DNA of 64,000 bases from Herbaspirillum autotrophicum (lineage in GTDB: Bacteria; Pseudomonadota; Gammaproteobacteria; Burkholderiales; Burkholderiaceae_D), in NCBI RefSeq assembly GCF_001189915.1, contig NZ_LFLS01000001.1, forward strand, positions 186,001 through 250,000, in the 5' to 3' direction. Within the stretch, counting starts at the first letter, position 1, and each line of letters opens with the position of its first letter. Below are positions 18,043-26,597 of the stretch, in pieces. The notes beneath the pieces are model-generated. The model was not told the DNA's origin, did not search any database, and was given only the letters and a program-made list of their open reading frames with translations. The position numbers were made by a program, and so were the translations under genes.

Positions 18043-18076
18043 GTTGGTGCAAATGAAAACATCAAGAGGAAAGTGA

Positions 18077-18643
18077 ATGCAAGAGCACAATTTTGATCAA
18101 GCCGATTGGCGTCGTTTTTTGAAACATCTGGGCGAGGATCCCGACCGGCCGGGTTTGATCGATACGCCCAATCGGGTTGAAAAAGCGTGGCGCGACTGGA
18201 CTTCGGGCTACGAGGAAGATCCGGCGCAGGTATTGAAGGTCTTTGAAGATGGCGCCGAGCAGTATAACGAGTTGATCGTGATTCGCAATATTCCGGTGTA
18301 CAGCCATTGCGAACATCACCTGGCACCGTTTTTCGGCACTGCCACCATCGGCTATCTGCCGAATGGAAAAATCGTCGGCCTGTCGAAACTGACGCGTCTG
18401 GTGGATTGTTTTGCGCGCCGCCTGCAAGTGCAGGAGCGGCTGACGACACAGGTGGCCGAGGCCCTGATGCAGCATCTGCAACCCAAGGCGGTTGGGGTCG
18501 TCGTCAGTTGTCGCCACATGTGCATGGAAAGCCGGGGCATTCGTACCGCCGGCGAAGAGACCATTACCTCGGCCATGCTGGGCGAGTTGCAGCCCAATCT
18601 GGCGTTGCGCACCGAGTTTCTGGCGCTGGCGCGGGGCGGCTGA
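18077..18643 (+). CDS. folE: GTP cyclohydrolase I (FolE type)
   Basis: This 188-residue enzyme converts GTP to 7,8-dihydroneopterin triphosphate, the entry to folate and tetrahydropterin synthesis. The Zn ligands are present: Cys78 and His81 in CEHH, and Cys149 in RHMCM. The family signatures GYLPNGKIVGLSKL and RRLQVQERLT are also present, and the length is usual for the bacterial enzyme. AGAGGA lies upstream of the ATG. Its place inside a CoA-catabolic island with an island operator 48 bases upstream is unusual. It may supply extra tetrahydropterin or tetrahydrofolate for an enzyme of the pathway, or be a second copy; no pterin-dependent hydroxylase or other folate gene is in the window. Confidence 0.93.
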   Translation: MQEHNFDQADWRRFLKHLGEDPDRPGLIDTPNRVEKAWRDWTSGYEEDPAQVLKVFEDGAEQYNELIVIRNIPVYSHCEHHLAPFFGTATIGYLPNGKIVGLSKLTRLVDCFARRLQVQERLTTQVAEALMQHLQPKAVGVVVSCRHMCMESRGIRTAGEETITSAMLGELQPNLALRTEFLALARGG

Positions 18644-18649
18644 CGAGGC

Positions 18650-18676
18650 GGCGCGGCAGATGCATTCTGCCGCGCC
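18650..18676. terminator. GC-rich hairpin between convergent folE and thiolase genes
   Basis: Perfect 11-bp arms GGCGCGGCAGA and TCTGCCGCGCC enclose a 5-base loop in the 69-base gap between the convergent stops. No T tract follows. Confidence 0.45.
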
Positions 18677-18712
18677 GTTCGTGAAGCAGACGCGTTGTCT
18701 GCAATTGACTCG

Positions 18713-19891
18713 TCAGCGCTTCAACACGGTAACCACGCACGCACCGCCCAGCCCGACATTGTGCTGCACGCCGACGCGGGCGTTGGCTACCTGCCGCTCA
18801 CCGGCCTGGCCGCGCAGATGCCAACTGATTTCGGTTATTTGTGCAAGTCCGGTAGCGCCCAACGGATGGCCTTTGGAGAGCAGGCCGCCGGAGGGATTGG
18901 TAACGACCTTGCCGCCATAGGTATTGTCGCCATCCGCGACGAATTTTTCTGCGCCGCCTTCGGGACACAGCCCCAATGCTTCGTAGGAAATGATTTCGTT
19001 GGGCGAGAAGCAGTCATGCAGTTCGACCAGATCGATATCGCTGATCTCGATGCCGGCCTGCGAGTATGCATCATTGGCTGCCTTGCGGGTCATGCCGGCG
19101 CCGACCACATTGATCATGCTGCCCGATTCGAAACTGGCGGGACTATCGGTCGCCAGCGCCATGCCGGCAATTTCGACCGTATTCCTGATGCCGTTCTCGC
19201 GCGCGAATTTTTCCGATACCACTACCACGGCGGCGGCGCCGCATGTCGGCGGACAGCACATCAGACGTGTCAACGGACCGAAGATATGCGGCGCCTGCAT
19301 CACCTGATCGAGTGTCAATGTTTCGCTGAACAAGGCATAGGGATTGCGTACGGCATGGCTGCGCGCTTTCACCGATACCTTGCCGAACAGCTCTGCGCTG
19401 ACGTTGTATTTTTCAAGGTACTCGGCTCCGGCGCCACCAAAATATTGCAAGCCGGTGGGTACGGAATCGTCGTAACCGCGAATTTCACGCATGGCATTAT
19501 CGATGCGGATCGTGATCGGCGTGCGATCTTGCGCGCCGAGCGCGAGCGCACCCGGACTCATCTGTTCGAAACCGAGCGCCAACGCCACATCGACGGTGCC
19601 GCTCATGACTGCCTGCCGGGCCAGGTACAACGCAGTGGAACCGGTCGAGCAGGCATTGTTGACGTTGATGATGGGGATCTGGGTCTGACCCAGCGCGTAC
19701 AGCGCGGTTTGCCCGGAACATGTATCACCCGAGACATACCCCACATACGCTTGCTGAATCTGTTCGTAGCGCAGGCCGGCGTCGGCCAGGGCGGTGCTGG
19801 CGGCCTTGGCGCCCATCACGTCGTATTGTTCGTTTTTGCCGGGTTTGACAAACTTGACCATGCCAACGCCGGCGACTAATACTTTGCTCAT
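18713..19891 (-). CDS. SCP-x/SCP2-type thiolase
   Basis: This 392-residue thiolase retains the catalytic residues: the acyl-accepting Cys81 in NNACSTGS, His342 in GHPLGATG, and Cys385 in the C-terminal GGACVV motif; HDCF lies near 292. It cleaves 3-ketoacyl-CoA with CoA, and the SCP-x class often acts on branched or bulky acyl chains. The start at 19891 has AAAGGA upstream; the longer frame to 20503 runs antisense-like through the SDR gene and is not credible. It follows the MFE-2-like SDR in one transcript, so hydration, (R)-oxidation and thiolysis are grouped around the 20.9 kb promoter. Confidence 0.88.
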   Translation of the reverse strand: MSKVLVAGVGMVKFVKPGKNEQYDVMGAKAASTALADAGLRYEQIQQAYVGYVSGDTCSGQTALYALGQTQIPIINVNNACSTGSTALYLARQAVMSGTVDVALALGFEQMSPGALALGAQDRTPITIRIDNAMREIRGYDDSVPTGLQYFGGAGAEYLEKYNVSAELFGKVSVKARSHAVRNPYALFSETLTLDQVMQAPHIFGPLTRLMCCPPTCGAAAVVVVSEKFARENGIRNTVEIAGMALATDSPASFESGSMINVVGAGMTRKAANDAYSQAGIEISDIDLVELHDCFSPNEIISYEALGLCPEGGAEKFVADGDNTYGGKVVTNPSGGLLSKGHPLGATGLAQITEISWHLRGQAGERQVANARVGVQHNVGLGGACVVTVLKR

Positions 19892-19968
19892 ATCTGATCC
19901 TTTCAAACGGCACCCGCCATCGGTGGCGGCAGCGGGCTGCCGGGTACGATGGGCGAGGCCATCAATGG

Positions 19969-20835
19969 TTATTTGGAAAAATCCATGATGTTCAATGTTG
20001 CTTGCGGGTGATACAGACGGTCTTCGGCTGCGGCAATCGCGCGGGCGCTCAACGGCGCGCCGCTGCCGCCGCCGGCAAAGCCTTCGGCGCTGACCAGCTT
20101 GAGTTCGCGGATCGATTGTCCGGAAGCAAAAATGGTATGTCCGGTGCGGTTTCCCGAGAGCGAACTGACCATGTACAGCGCCACTTCGGCCACATGCTCC
20201 GGCGCCAGTTGCTGCTTCATGTCGTCGTCGAGCAATGCGGCGGTCAGTGCCGAGACCGCGGCCGGCGCCAGCGTCCACACACGGATGCCGGCTTTGGCGC
20301 CTTCCAGCGCCAGCACATTGGAGAAGCCCCAGACTCCGGCCTTGGATGCCGCATAGTTGGCCTGGCCAAAGTTGCCGACGATGCCGGAAACCGAGCTGGT
20401 ATTGACGATCACGCCGCCTTTGCCATTTTCCTTCATCCAGCCGAAGACCGGACGGGTTACCGTGTACATGCTTTTCAGGTTGACCGCCTGTACCAGATCC
20501 CAATCGGCTTCTTCCATTTTGAGCAGGCTCTTGTCGCGCAGAATGCCGGCATTGTTGATCAGGATGTCGGCCGCGCCGAAGTTGTCCAGCGCCGTCTGCA
20601 GCAGGCTGCGCCCGCCGGCAGCAGAAGCGATATCCTCGGTATGCGCCACGGCCCGTCCGCCGGCCGCGTTGATCGAGGCGGCGACAAGTTGCGCCAGATA
20701 GCTGCCATCTTCAGCCTTGCCGATATCGTTGATCACGACAGCGGCGCCTTCCTTGGCGAACAGGCGGGCATAGGATTCCCCCAAGCCGCGTCCTGCGCCG
20801 GTAATGATTGCCACTTTTCCGTCTAATAAGCTCAT
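19969..20835 (-). CDS. SDR, MFE-2/HSD17B4-like (3R)-hydroxyacyl-CoA dehydrogenase
   Basis: This is a 288-residue SDR with the pattern of the dehydrogenase domain of multifunctional enzyme 2: TGAGRGLGESYARLFAKEG near residue 14, an extended NDIG segment, NNAGILRDKSLLKM near 98 and catalytic YAASK near 165. These enzymes oxidise (3R)-hydroxyacyl-CoA, the product of hydratase-2 enzymes such as the divergent gene at 21100. The start at 20835 has GAAGGA upstream. It is the first gene of the leftward operon with the thiolase and is preceded by operator site G1. Confidence 0.85.
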   Translation of the reverse strand: MSLLDGKVAIITGAGRGLGESYARLFAKEGAAVVINDIGKAEDGSYLAQLVAASINAAGGRAVAHTEDIASAAGGRSLLQTALDNFGAADILINNAGILRDKSLLKMEEADWDLVQAVNLKSMYTVTRPVFGWMKENGKGGVIVNTSSVSGIVGNFGQANYAASKAGVWGFSNVLALEGAKAGIRVWTLAPAAVSALTAALLDDDMKQQLAPEHVAEVALYMVSSLSGNRTGHTIFASGQSIRELKLVSAEGFAGGGSGAPLSARAIAAAEDRLYHPQATLNIMDFSK

Positions 20836-20933
20836 GTTGTTTCCTTCGGTTTCGGGTTGTCGGTCAAGAAGCAGGTGCCAGACGGGCTCGTGAACGCACT
20901 CGCATGTTGCTTCATTTGATATCTCCATTTTTT

Positions 20934-20960
20934 ATAAAACTGAATTACTATCAGTTAAAT
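20934..20960. promoter_or_regulatory. island operator site G1
   Basis: The halves AAAACTGAAT and TATCAGTTAAAT are in the common register. The centre at 20947 is 112 bases upstream of the SDR start, and site G2 is 44 bases away in the same 264-base divergent region. Confidence 0.68.
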
Positions 20961-20977
20961 ATTCTGCTATGATAACC

Positions 20978-21004
20978 AAAAAACTGACGAATCAACAGTT
21001 TTGT
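20978..21004. promoter_or_regulatory. island operator site G2
   Basis: Perfect 7-bp arms AAAACTG and CAGTTTT are separated by 9 bases. The centre at 20991 is 109 bases upstream of the GTG start of the MaoC gene. Confidence 0.68.
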
Positions 21005-21099
21005 GAGCGTCCAGTTTCTGATTTTTCAGGCCTGTCATTTCTCGCGATGCCGGCGAGAGCACAAGGGCGGCAATACAACCTCAAATCGGAGGAGACACG

Positions 21100-21969
21100 G
21101 TGTCACTTGATTACCAACGCATCAAGAGTTGGCCAATAGAAAAGGTTGCGCTGCGATATGCAAAGCGCGACACGATTCTCTATGCGCTGGGCGCAGGCGC
21201 AGCGATGGAAAATCCGCTGGCGCCGCAGGATATCCAGTTCGTCTACGAAAAATCACTCAAGGCGTTGCCAACCTTTGCCGCCGTGCTGGCCGGCAATTCG
21301 GATTGGCTGGCGGATCCGGCCACGGGCATCGACATGAATCAGGTATTGCATGGCGAGCAGTTCCTGCGAATCGAAAGCCCCTTGCCAGCCCAAGGTGAAG
21401 TACATGCGGTCGAATCGGTGGATGAGATCTACGACAAGGGTGCAGGCAAGGGTGCCGTCATGTACATGTCGCGCAAGCTGTATGACGCGGCAGACGGACG
21501 CTTGCTGGCGACCGCCGGATTTTCGATCTTCATGCGTGGCAACGGTGGCTTTGGCGGTACCGCCACCGCACAACCCAAGCCTTATGCCATGCCCGAAGCC
21601 GGCCAGCCGGATGCGCTCATCGAGTTGCCGACACGTCCGGAACAGGCCGTGATTTATCGCCTGTCAGGCGACTACAATCCGCTGCACATCGATCCTGCGC
21701 TGGCAGCGGCGGTCGGCTTCGAGCGACCGATTCTGCACGGCATGTGCAGCTATGCCATAGCCGGCCGGGCAGTGCTCAAACTGCGTTGCGGCCATGATCC
21801 GGCGCGCTTGCGCGCACTCAATGTCAGGTTCGCCAATCCGGTTTTCCCGGGCGAGACCCTGCGCACGGAAATCTGGGATGTCGTGCCAGGAAAAATCGCC
21901 TTTCGCGTCAAGGCTGTTGAACGTGACGTGATTGCCATCAACAACGGCTATGCCGAATTTACTGTGTGA
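21100..21969 (+). CDS. MaoC-like (R)-specific 2-enoyl-CoA hydratase (hydratase-2 type)
   Basis: This 289-residue double-hotdog protein has the hydratase-2 active-site signature GDYNPLHIDP at residues 190-199, including Asp191, Asn193 and His196, followed by PILHGMC. Members hydrate trans-2-enoyl-CoA to (3R)-hydroxyacyl-CoA, which fits the divergent MFE-2-like dehydrogenase. The start is GTG at 21100, placed by the strong GGAGGAG at 21088-21094. It begins a five-gene operon (two MaoC-type proteins, crotonase, amidohydrolase, thiolase-like) ending at the terminator near 26.4 kb. Confidence 0.87.
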   Translation: MSLDYQRIKSWPIEKVALRYAKRDTILYALGAGAAMENPLAPQDIQFVYEKSLKALPTFAAVLAGNSDWLADPATGIDMNQVLHGEQFLRIESPLPAQGEVHAVESVDEIYDKGAGKGAVMYMSRKLYDAADGRLLATAGFSIFMRGNGGFGGTATAQPKPYAMPEAGQPDALIELPTRPEQAVIYRLSGDYNPLHIDPALAAAVGFERPILHGMCSYAIAGRAVLKLRCGHDPARLRALNVRFANPVFPGETLRTEIWDVVPGKIAFRVKAVERDVIAINNGYAEFTV

Positions 21970-21989
21970 CCAAACGATAGAGGTAGCGT

Positions 21990-22790
21990 ATGACGTATTC
22001 AGATATTACTTATGAACAGATCGGCGCAGTAGTACGGATCTGCCACAACCGGCCTCAGTTTGCCAATTCCGAATCTGAAAATTTGCTGGCCGAGATCGAC
22101 GATGTGCTGGACCGGACTCAGCGTGACGATAGTGTTCGGGTATTGATCATCGGCGGCGTGGGAAAACATTTTTCATCGGGCCATGACTTGACCGAGGGGA
22201 TGGCCAAGCGCGGCAAATATACGCCCGAAGAAAGCTGGATGTGGGAAAACGAACACTATCTCGGCAATGCCATGCGCATTCGTAACTATCCCAAGCCAAC
22301 GATTGCACAGGTACAAGGTGCCTGTATCGCAGGCGGTTTCATGGTCGCCAACATGTGTGACCTGGTGGTGGCCGCCGACGACGCATTCTTCAGCGATCCG
22401 GTAGTGCACAGCCTGGCAGCAGCATCGGTGGAAACGCTGGTCCATCCATGGGTGATGGGCACGCGCAAAGCCAAGGAATTCTTGTTCACCGGACAACGTC
22501 TGAGCGCGGCTGAGGCTAAAGAGTGGGGTATGGTGAATCACGTGGTGCCGCGTGCAGAGCTTGAAGATTTCACGCTGGAGTTGGCGAACCGGATCGCACT
22601 GGCACCGCCGTTCGGCGTACGTCTGATGAAGCGTTCTTTGAACCGCACCGCAGATATCATGGGTTTCAGTAATTCTGTGATGGCCCATTTCGAGACCCAT
22701 ATCTTGAGTACCGAAACTGCCGAGCACCACAAGTTGCGGTCGGGCGGCATGGATGCTTCCATGAAGACTGCCAAGACCCGCAGCAACTGA
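21990..22790 (+). CDS. crotonase superfamily protein with atypical active site
   Basis: This is a 266-residue crotonase-fold protein. The oxyanion-hole segments are recognisable (FSSGHDL near 61-67; GACIAGGFMVANMCD at 110-124). By hand alignment, the two Glu residues that catalyse hydration in enoyl-CoA hydratase are replaced, by Met118 and Val138 (FSDPVV). It is therefore unlikely to be a classical hydratase, and the pathway already has a hydratase-2. Other crotonase chemistries, such as isomerisation, C-C hydrolysis, decarboxylation or retro-Claisen cleavage, are possible. An AGAGGT motif precedes the ATG 21 bases after the MaoC stop. Confidence 0.8.
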   Translation: MTYSDITYEQIGAVVRICHNRPQFANSESENLLAEIDDVLDRTQRDDSVRVLIIGGVGKHFSSGHDLTEGMAKRGKYTPEESWMWENEHYLGNAMRIRNYPKPTIAQVQGACIAGGFMVANMCDLVVAADDAFFSDPVVHSLAAASVETLVHPWVMGTRKAKEFLFTGQRLSAAEAKEWGMVNHVVPRAELEDFTLELANRIALAPPFGVRLMKRSLNRTADIMGFSNSVMAHFETHILSTETAEHHKLRSGGMDASMKTAKTRSN

Positions 22791-22833
22791 CAGTGATGGT
22801 CGCAAGATACGGCGAAGACAAGGAATTGATGCA

Positions 22834-23673
22834 GTGGCAATCAACTATCAACAATTGAAGCATCGGCACTTCCCGGCAATAGTATGCAAATACGATGCCG
22901 GCCTGGCAGCGAAGATCGCGCGCGGCTTTGGCGCGGGACTGACGCCGCAGCTGGCGGCAGACGATGCACCGTATCTGGCGGGGCAGACCATGTTGCCGAT
23001 GGCGGCCATCGCCCTGGCGGATGGCGAGTTCTGGCAGCAACGACCGGATACTGGCATCGATTGGCGTCGCATTGTTCACGCCGAGGAAGCGATTACCATC
23101 CATGCTGCGCTGCCGTCGCAGGGGACGGTAATCGTCACGCAGCATGTGGAGGAAATTTTCGACCGTGGCCCGGAGCGGGGTGCGGTGATGCTGCAAAAGC
23201 AATTTTTGAATGCGACTGATGGCACGCCGTTGGTCACCATTGATGTCACCACCATTCTGAAAGGCGACGGCGGATTTGGCGGCAAGCCGTATGTGCCGCT
23301 CAAGACGGCGATTCCGGAAGACCGTGCCGCAGACGCGGTGATCGAATTGCGCAGTCCTGCCAACGACGAGCACGCGGCGTACCGCTTGAGCGCCGGACTG
23401 AGCATCACCGACGATCTGCCGCCAGGCAAGGCCATGATGCGCGGGCTCGGCTGCTTCGGACTGGCCGGTCGCGCAGTGCTGAAGCTGGTTTGCAATAACG
23501 ACGTGCGACGCCTGCGGAAAATGGCGGTGCGTTATGCGGGGGCCATGCTGACCGATGAAACCGTGCGGATTGAATTATGGAATGTGGATGCCGGTGTGGC
23601 AGTGTTCCGCATGCGGGCAATCGAGCGGGATGCCTTGATATTGAATAATTGCTGCGTTGAATTCGATGTGTGA
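22834..23673 (+). CDS. degenerate MaoC-like protein, paralogue of 21100-21969
   Basis: The 279 residues align along their length with the MaoC protein two genes upstream (shared PDTGIDW, VEEI-D-G--GAVM, GDGGFGG, AGRAVLKL and a similar C-terminus). The active-site segment is destroyed: after YRLS at 183-186 the GDYNPLHIDP motif is missing and about eight residues are deleted. It should be catalytically inactive as a hydratase and may be a structural partner of the active copy, as in heteromeric MaoC hydratases. The start is GTG at 22834 with AGGA upstream. It is not a frameshift; the frame is intact from end to end. Confidence 0.75.
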   Translation: MAINYQQLKHRHFPAIVCKYDAGLAAKIARGFGAGLTPQLAADDAPYLAGQTMLPMAAIALADGEFWQQRPDTGIDWRRIVHAEEAITIHAALPSQGTVIVTQHVEEIFDRGPERGAVMLQKQFLNATDGTPLVTIDVTTILKGDGGFGGKPYVPLKTAIPEDRAADAVIELRSPANDEHAAYRLSAGLSITDDLPPGKAMMRGLGCFGLAGRAVLKLVCNNDVRRLRKMAVRYAGAMLTDETVRIELWNVDAGVAVFRMRAIERDALILNNCCVEFDV

Positions 23674-23894
23674 TTGAAGTGGCCTTGCCCGAAAATCATA
23701 TGTCATTTGGTTGTGCGCCTGAGGTAATATTTCCGGCGACGACGTTGTATTGAAACAGAAGAAACCAAGGCCGGGTAAATACCGGACCGGTCAGAATTGC
23801 TGCTAATGAGCAAAACCCGCCTCAGGCTGGCGTCGTGTTGGGTTTCCGGCGAACCGGTGCAAGGCATAACTTATAAGAGACGAAGGAGAATGTA

Positions 23895-25181
23895 ATGGAA
23901 ATGAATGACATGATTCTGATCAGCGTCGATGACCACGTCATCGAACCGCCCGATATGTTCAAGAATCACTTGCCGGCAAAGTACCTCGACCGTGCACCAA
24001 AAATGGCAACCATGCGCAGTGGTTCCGATTCCTGGATTTACGAAGGTCGCACCAATCCGAACTTCGGTCTGAACGCAGTGGTAGGGCGTCCGCCCGAGGA
24101 ATACGGCATGGAGCCGGCTTCTTACGCGCAGATCCGCAAGGGCACTTACCAACTGGCCGAACGCATCGAAGACATGAATGCCAATGGCGTACTGTCATCC
24201 ATTTGTTTTCCTACCTTCCCGACGTTCGGCGGTGCATTCTTCCTGAAAGCGGATGATAAAGAATTTACCAAGACGGTCATCAGTGCTTACAACGACTGGC
24301 ATATCGATGAATGGTGCGCCGGCGCTCCGGGGCGCTTCATCCCGCTGGCGATTCTGCCGCTGTGGGATATCGACGCTTGCGTGGCCGAAGCCAAGCGCGT
24401 GGCAGCCAAGGGATGCCGCACCATCAGCTTCCTCGATAATCCCGTGGCCAAGGGCTTGCCAAGCCTGTACACCGGTCACTGGGATCCGTTGTTCAAGGTC
24501 ATCGCCGACAACAACATGGTGGTCAGCATCCACATCGGATCAGGTGCCAGCGCGCCATATTCGTCGGCCGATGCGCCGATCGATACCTGGATCGTCAACA
24601 TGCCGATGTACATTGCCAATGCCACGACGGACTGGCTGTTTTCGCCTCTGTTCAAAAAATTCCCGACCCTGAAAGTAGCGCTTTCCGAAGGCGGCATCGG
24701 CTGGGTTCCTTATCTTCTGGAGCGGGCTGACTTTACCTACAAGCACCACAAGGCGTGGACCAACTGCAGCTTCGGCGATGTCTTGCCAAGCGAACTGTTC
24801 AAGAGCAATTTCATCACCTGCTTCATCGACGACGTATTCGGCCTGCATAACACCCAGTTCATGAATATCGACAAGATCACCTGGGAATGTGATTATCCGC
24901 ACTCCGACTCGCTGTGGCCGAATTGCCCGGAAGCCCTGTGGACGTCGATCAAGCATCTGCCGAAAGAATCGATCGACAAGATCACGCATTTGAATGCGAT
25001 CCGTGAATTCGGCATTGATCCGTTTGCGCTGATGCCGCGCGAGCAATGCACGGTTGGCGCGTTGCGGGCCAAGGCGGCGCACGTCGATACGCGGCCGGTG
25101 GCTGGCATGGGCGGCCATAATCCATCCAACAATGATGGCAAGCCGGTGACCAGCGGTGAGGTCATGAAGTTGTTCGCCTGA
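23895..25181 (+). CDS. amidohydrolase family protein (COG2159, ACMSD-like), copy 1
   Basis: This is a 428-residue TIM-barrel metal-dependent enzyme. The N-terminal VDDHVIEPPDMF stands in for the usual metal-binding motif, His residues occur near VSIHIGS and HHKAW, and the conserved ECDYPHSDS supplies the C-terminal Asp. Members of this group include decarboxylases and C-C or C-N hydrolases acting on acids. An AAGGAG ribosome binding site is spaced 6 bases from the ATG. The 221-base gap before it shows no operator. A distant paralogue lies at 26598-27785. Decarboxylation or hydrolysis of a ring- or chain-derived acid is possible; the substrate cannot be read from sequence. Confidence 0.82.
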   Translation: MEMNDMILISVDDHVIEPPDMFKNHLPAKYLDRAPKMATMRSGSDSWIYEGRTNPNFGLNAVVGRPPEEYGMEPASYAQIRKGTYQLAERIEDMNANGVLSSICFPTFPTFGGAFFLKADDKEFTKTVISAYNDWHIDEWCAGAPGRFIPLAILPLWDIDACVAEAKRVAAKGCRTISFLDNPVAKGLPSLYTGHWDPLFKVIADNNMVVSIHIGSGASAPYSSADAPIDTWIVNMPMYIANATTDWLFSPLFKKFPTLKVALSEGGIGWVPYLLERADFTYKHHKAWTNCSFGDVLPSELFKSNFITCFIDDVFGLHNTQFMNIDKITWECDYPHSDSLWPNCPEALWTSIKHLPKESIDKITHLNAIREFGIDPFALMPREQCTVGALRAKAAHVDTRPVAGMGGHNPSNNDGKPVTSGEVMKLFA

Positions 25182-25193
25182 CCGGGTCACGCG

Positions 25194-26381
25194 ATGACAA
25201 TGCATGTGCCTGAGCAGCAGGCGATCATTTCCGGCGTCGGCCAGTCCGCCGCCGGCCGCCGCCTCGGTCGCAGTGGTCTGGACCTGACACTGGAGGCGGT
25301 GCTGGCGGCAATTGAAGATGCCGGCCTGGATCGGCATGATATCGATGGCATTTCGAGCTGGCCGGGTTTCAAGCCGGACTCGCCAGGTTTCTCGCCGGTA
25401 TCGATCGGGCAGCTCAAGGATTCGCTGGGATTGGATCTGAATTGGTACAACGCCGGCATCGAGGCCACGCAAATGAGCGGGGTCTTGAATGCCTGCATGG
25501 CGGTTGCTTCCGGGCAAGCGCGTCATGTGTTGTGCTTTCGTACGATTACCGAAACCAGTGCGGCGGTCAAAGGCAATCGTCCCAGTCTGATTGGTAACGG
25601 GCCGGAGCGCGTCAGTGGTTTCGCCGAGTATCTGGCACCGTTTCTGGCACCATCGGCGGCCAACTGGATCGGCATGGTCGCGACTCGCTACTTTCATGAG
25701 TTTGGCGCAACCCGCGAGCAACTGGCGCAGATTGCACTCAATGCCCGACGCAACGCCGGGCTCAATCCCCGGGCCGTCTATCGTGAACCGTTGACGCTGG
25801 ACCAGTACATGGCGGCGCGGATGATTTCGACTCCGCTTTGCCTGTACGACTGTGACGTGCCGATTGATGGATCCATTGCGGTGATTGTTTCTCACAAAGA
25901 CACCGCACCGGATCTCAAGTCAATACCGATTCGGGTCGAGGCTATCTCGGGTGGTTTGCATACCAGAGATACCTGGGATCAGATGGACGATCTCACTCGC
26001 TACGCCGCCGAAGGTTGCGGACGGCAATTGTGGAATCGTACCGATTTGAAACCGGCCGACGTGGATATTGCGCAGTTGTATGACGGCTTCAGTTTCCTGA
26101 CCTGGCTCTGGCTGGAAGGTCTGGGATTTTGCGGCAGAGGCGAGGCACCGGCTTTTGTTGGTGATGGCAGCCGGATTGCACTGGATGGCGCGTTGCCGTT
26201 GTCGACCGGCGGTGGTCAACTGTCTGGTGGTCGTCTGCACGGCATGATTCACGTAGTTGAAGCTGTGCAGCAGTTGCGCGGTACTTGTGGTGCGCGCCAG
26301 GTCAAAGGCGATCCGCGCGTGGCGGCGGTATCCAATGGTGGCGGACCCATTGCCGGAGCAATGCTGCTGGCAAGAGAATAG
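25194..26381 (+). CDS. thiolase-like protein lacking catalytic Cys and His (Ltp/DitF-like)
   Basis: This 395-residue thiolase-fold protein lacks both thiolase hallmarks. The nucleophilic Cys is replaced (Glu90 by hand alignment with the thiolase at 18713), and the GH of the GHPLGATG motif reads GG in QLSGGRLHG. The overall pattern, with YDGFSFL and LSTGGGQLSGG, is that of SCP-x/Ltp-type proteins; the mycobacterial Ltp2 member is a retro-aldolase that works with a DUF35-containing partner. No DUF35 gene is visible in the window. A retro-aldol or transfer role is inference. It ends the rightward operon; the gap to the amidohydrolase is 12 bases. Confidence 0.8.
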   Translation: MTMHVPEQQAIISGVGQSAAGRRLGRSGLDLTLEAVLAAIEDAGLDRHDIDGISSWPGFKPDSPGFSPVSIGQLKDSLGLDLNWYNAGIEATQMSGVLNACMAVASGQARHVLCFRTITETSAAVKGNRPSLIGNGPERVSGFAEYLAPFLAPSAANWIGMVATRYFHEFGATREQLAQIALNARRNAGLNPRAVYREPLTLDQYMAARMISTPLCLYDCDVPIDGSIAVIVSHKDTAPDLKSIPIRVEAISGGLHTRDTWDQMDDLTRYAAEGCGRQLWNRTDLKPADVDIAQLYDGFSFLTWLWLEGLGFCGRGEAPAFVGDGSRIALDGALPLSTGGGQLSGGRLHGMIHVVEAVQQLRGTCGARQVKGDPRVAAVSNGGGPIAGAMLLARE

Positions 26382-26402
26382 CCGGGCAGTATTCAGTGGC
26401 AG

Positions 26403-26429
26403 AAAAGGAGCTTTCGGGCTCCTTTTTTT
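26403..26429 (+). terminator. Rho-independent terminator of the 21.1-26.4 kb operon
   Basis: The stem AAAGGAGC/GCTCCTTT with a 6-base loop is followed by a run of Ts, 22 bases after the thiolase-like stop. Confidence 0.85.
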
Positions 26430-26475
26430 CGTTCTGCGCAGATGAATACGGACTACATGATTATCGGCAGCAGAT

Positions 26476-26515
26476 AAAAAAGCCCCATCCGGCTGAGCGA
26501 TCAGCGGTATGGGGC
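26476..26515 (-). terminator. Rho-independent terminator of the leftward amidohydrolase gene
   Basis: On the minus strand GCCCCAT pairs with ATGGGGC around an inner CCGCTGA/TCAGCCGG stem, and six Ts follow (the A run at 26476-26481 on the plus strand). It faces the neighbouring plus-strand terminator. Confidence 0.8.
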
Positions 26516-26597
26516 ATCAAACACAGGGAGAATGAAAAGGTCCGCCGGCTTGACGGCCAGCGGGGCTGCCGACGTTGCCTGGCGATATTGACGGTTG

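Noticed and set aside
19892-20503. N-terminal extension of the thiolase frame to 20503
   Set aside because: The extra residues have no family match and overlap the SDR gene on the same strand; a good ribosome binding site supports 19891.
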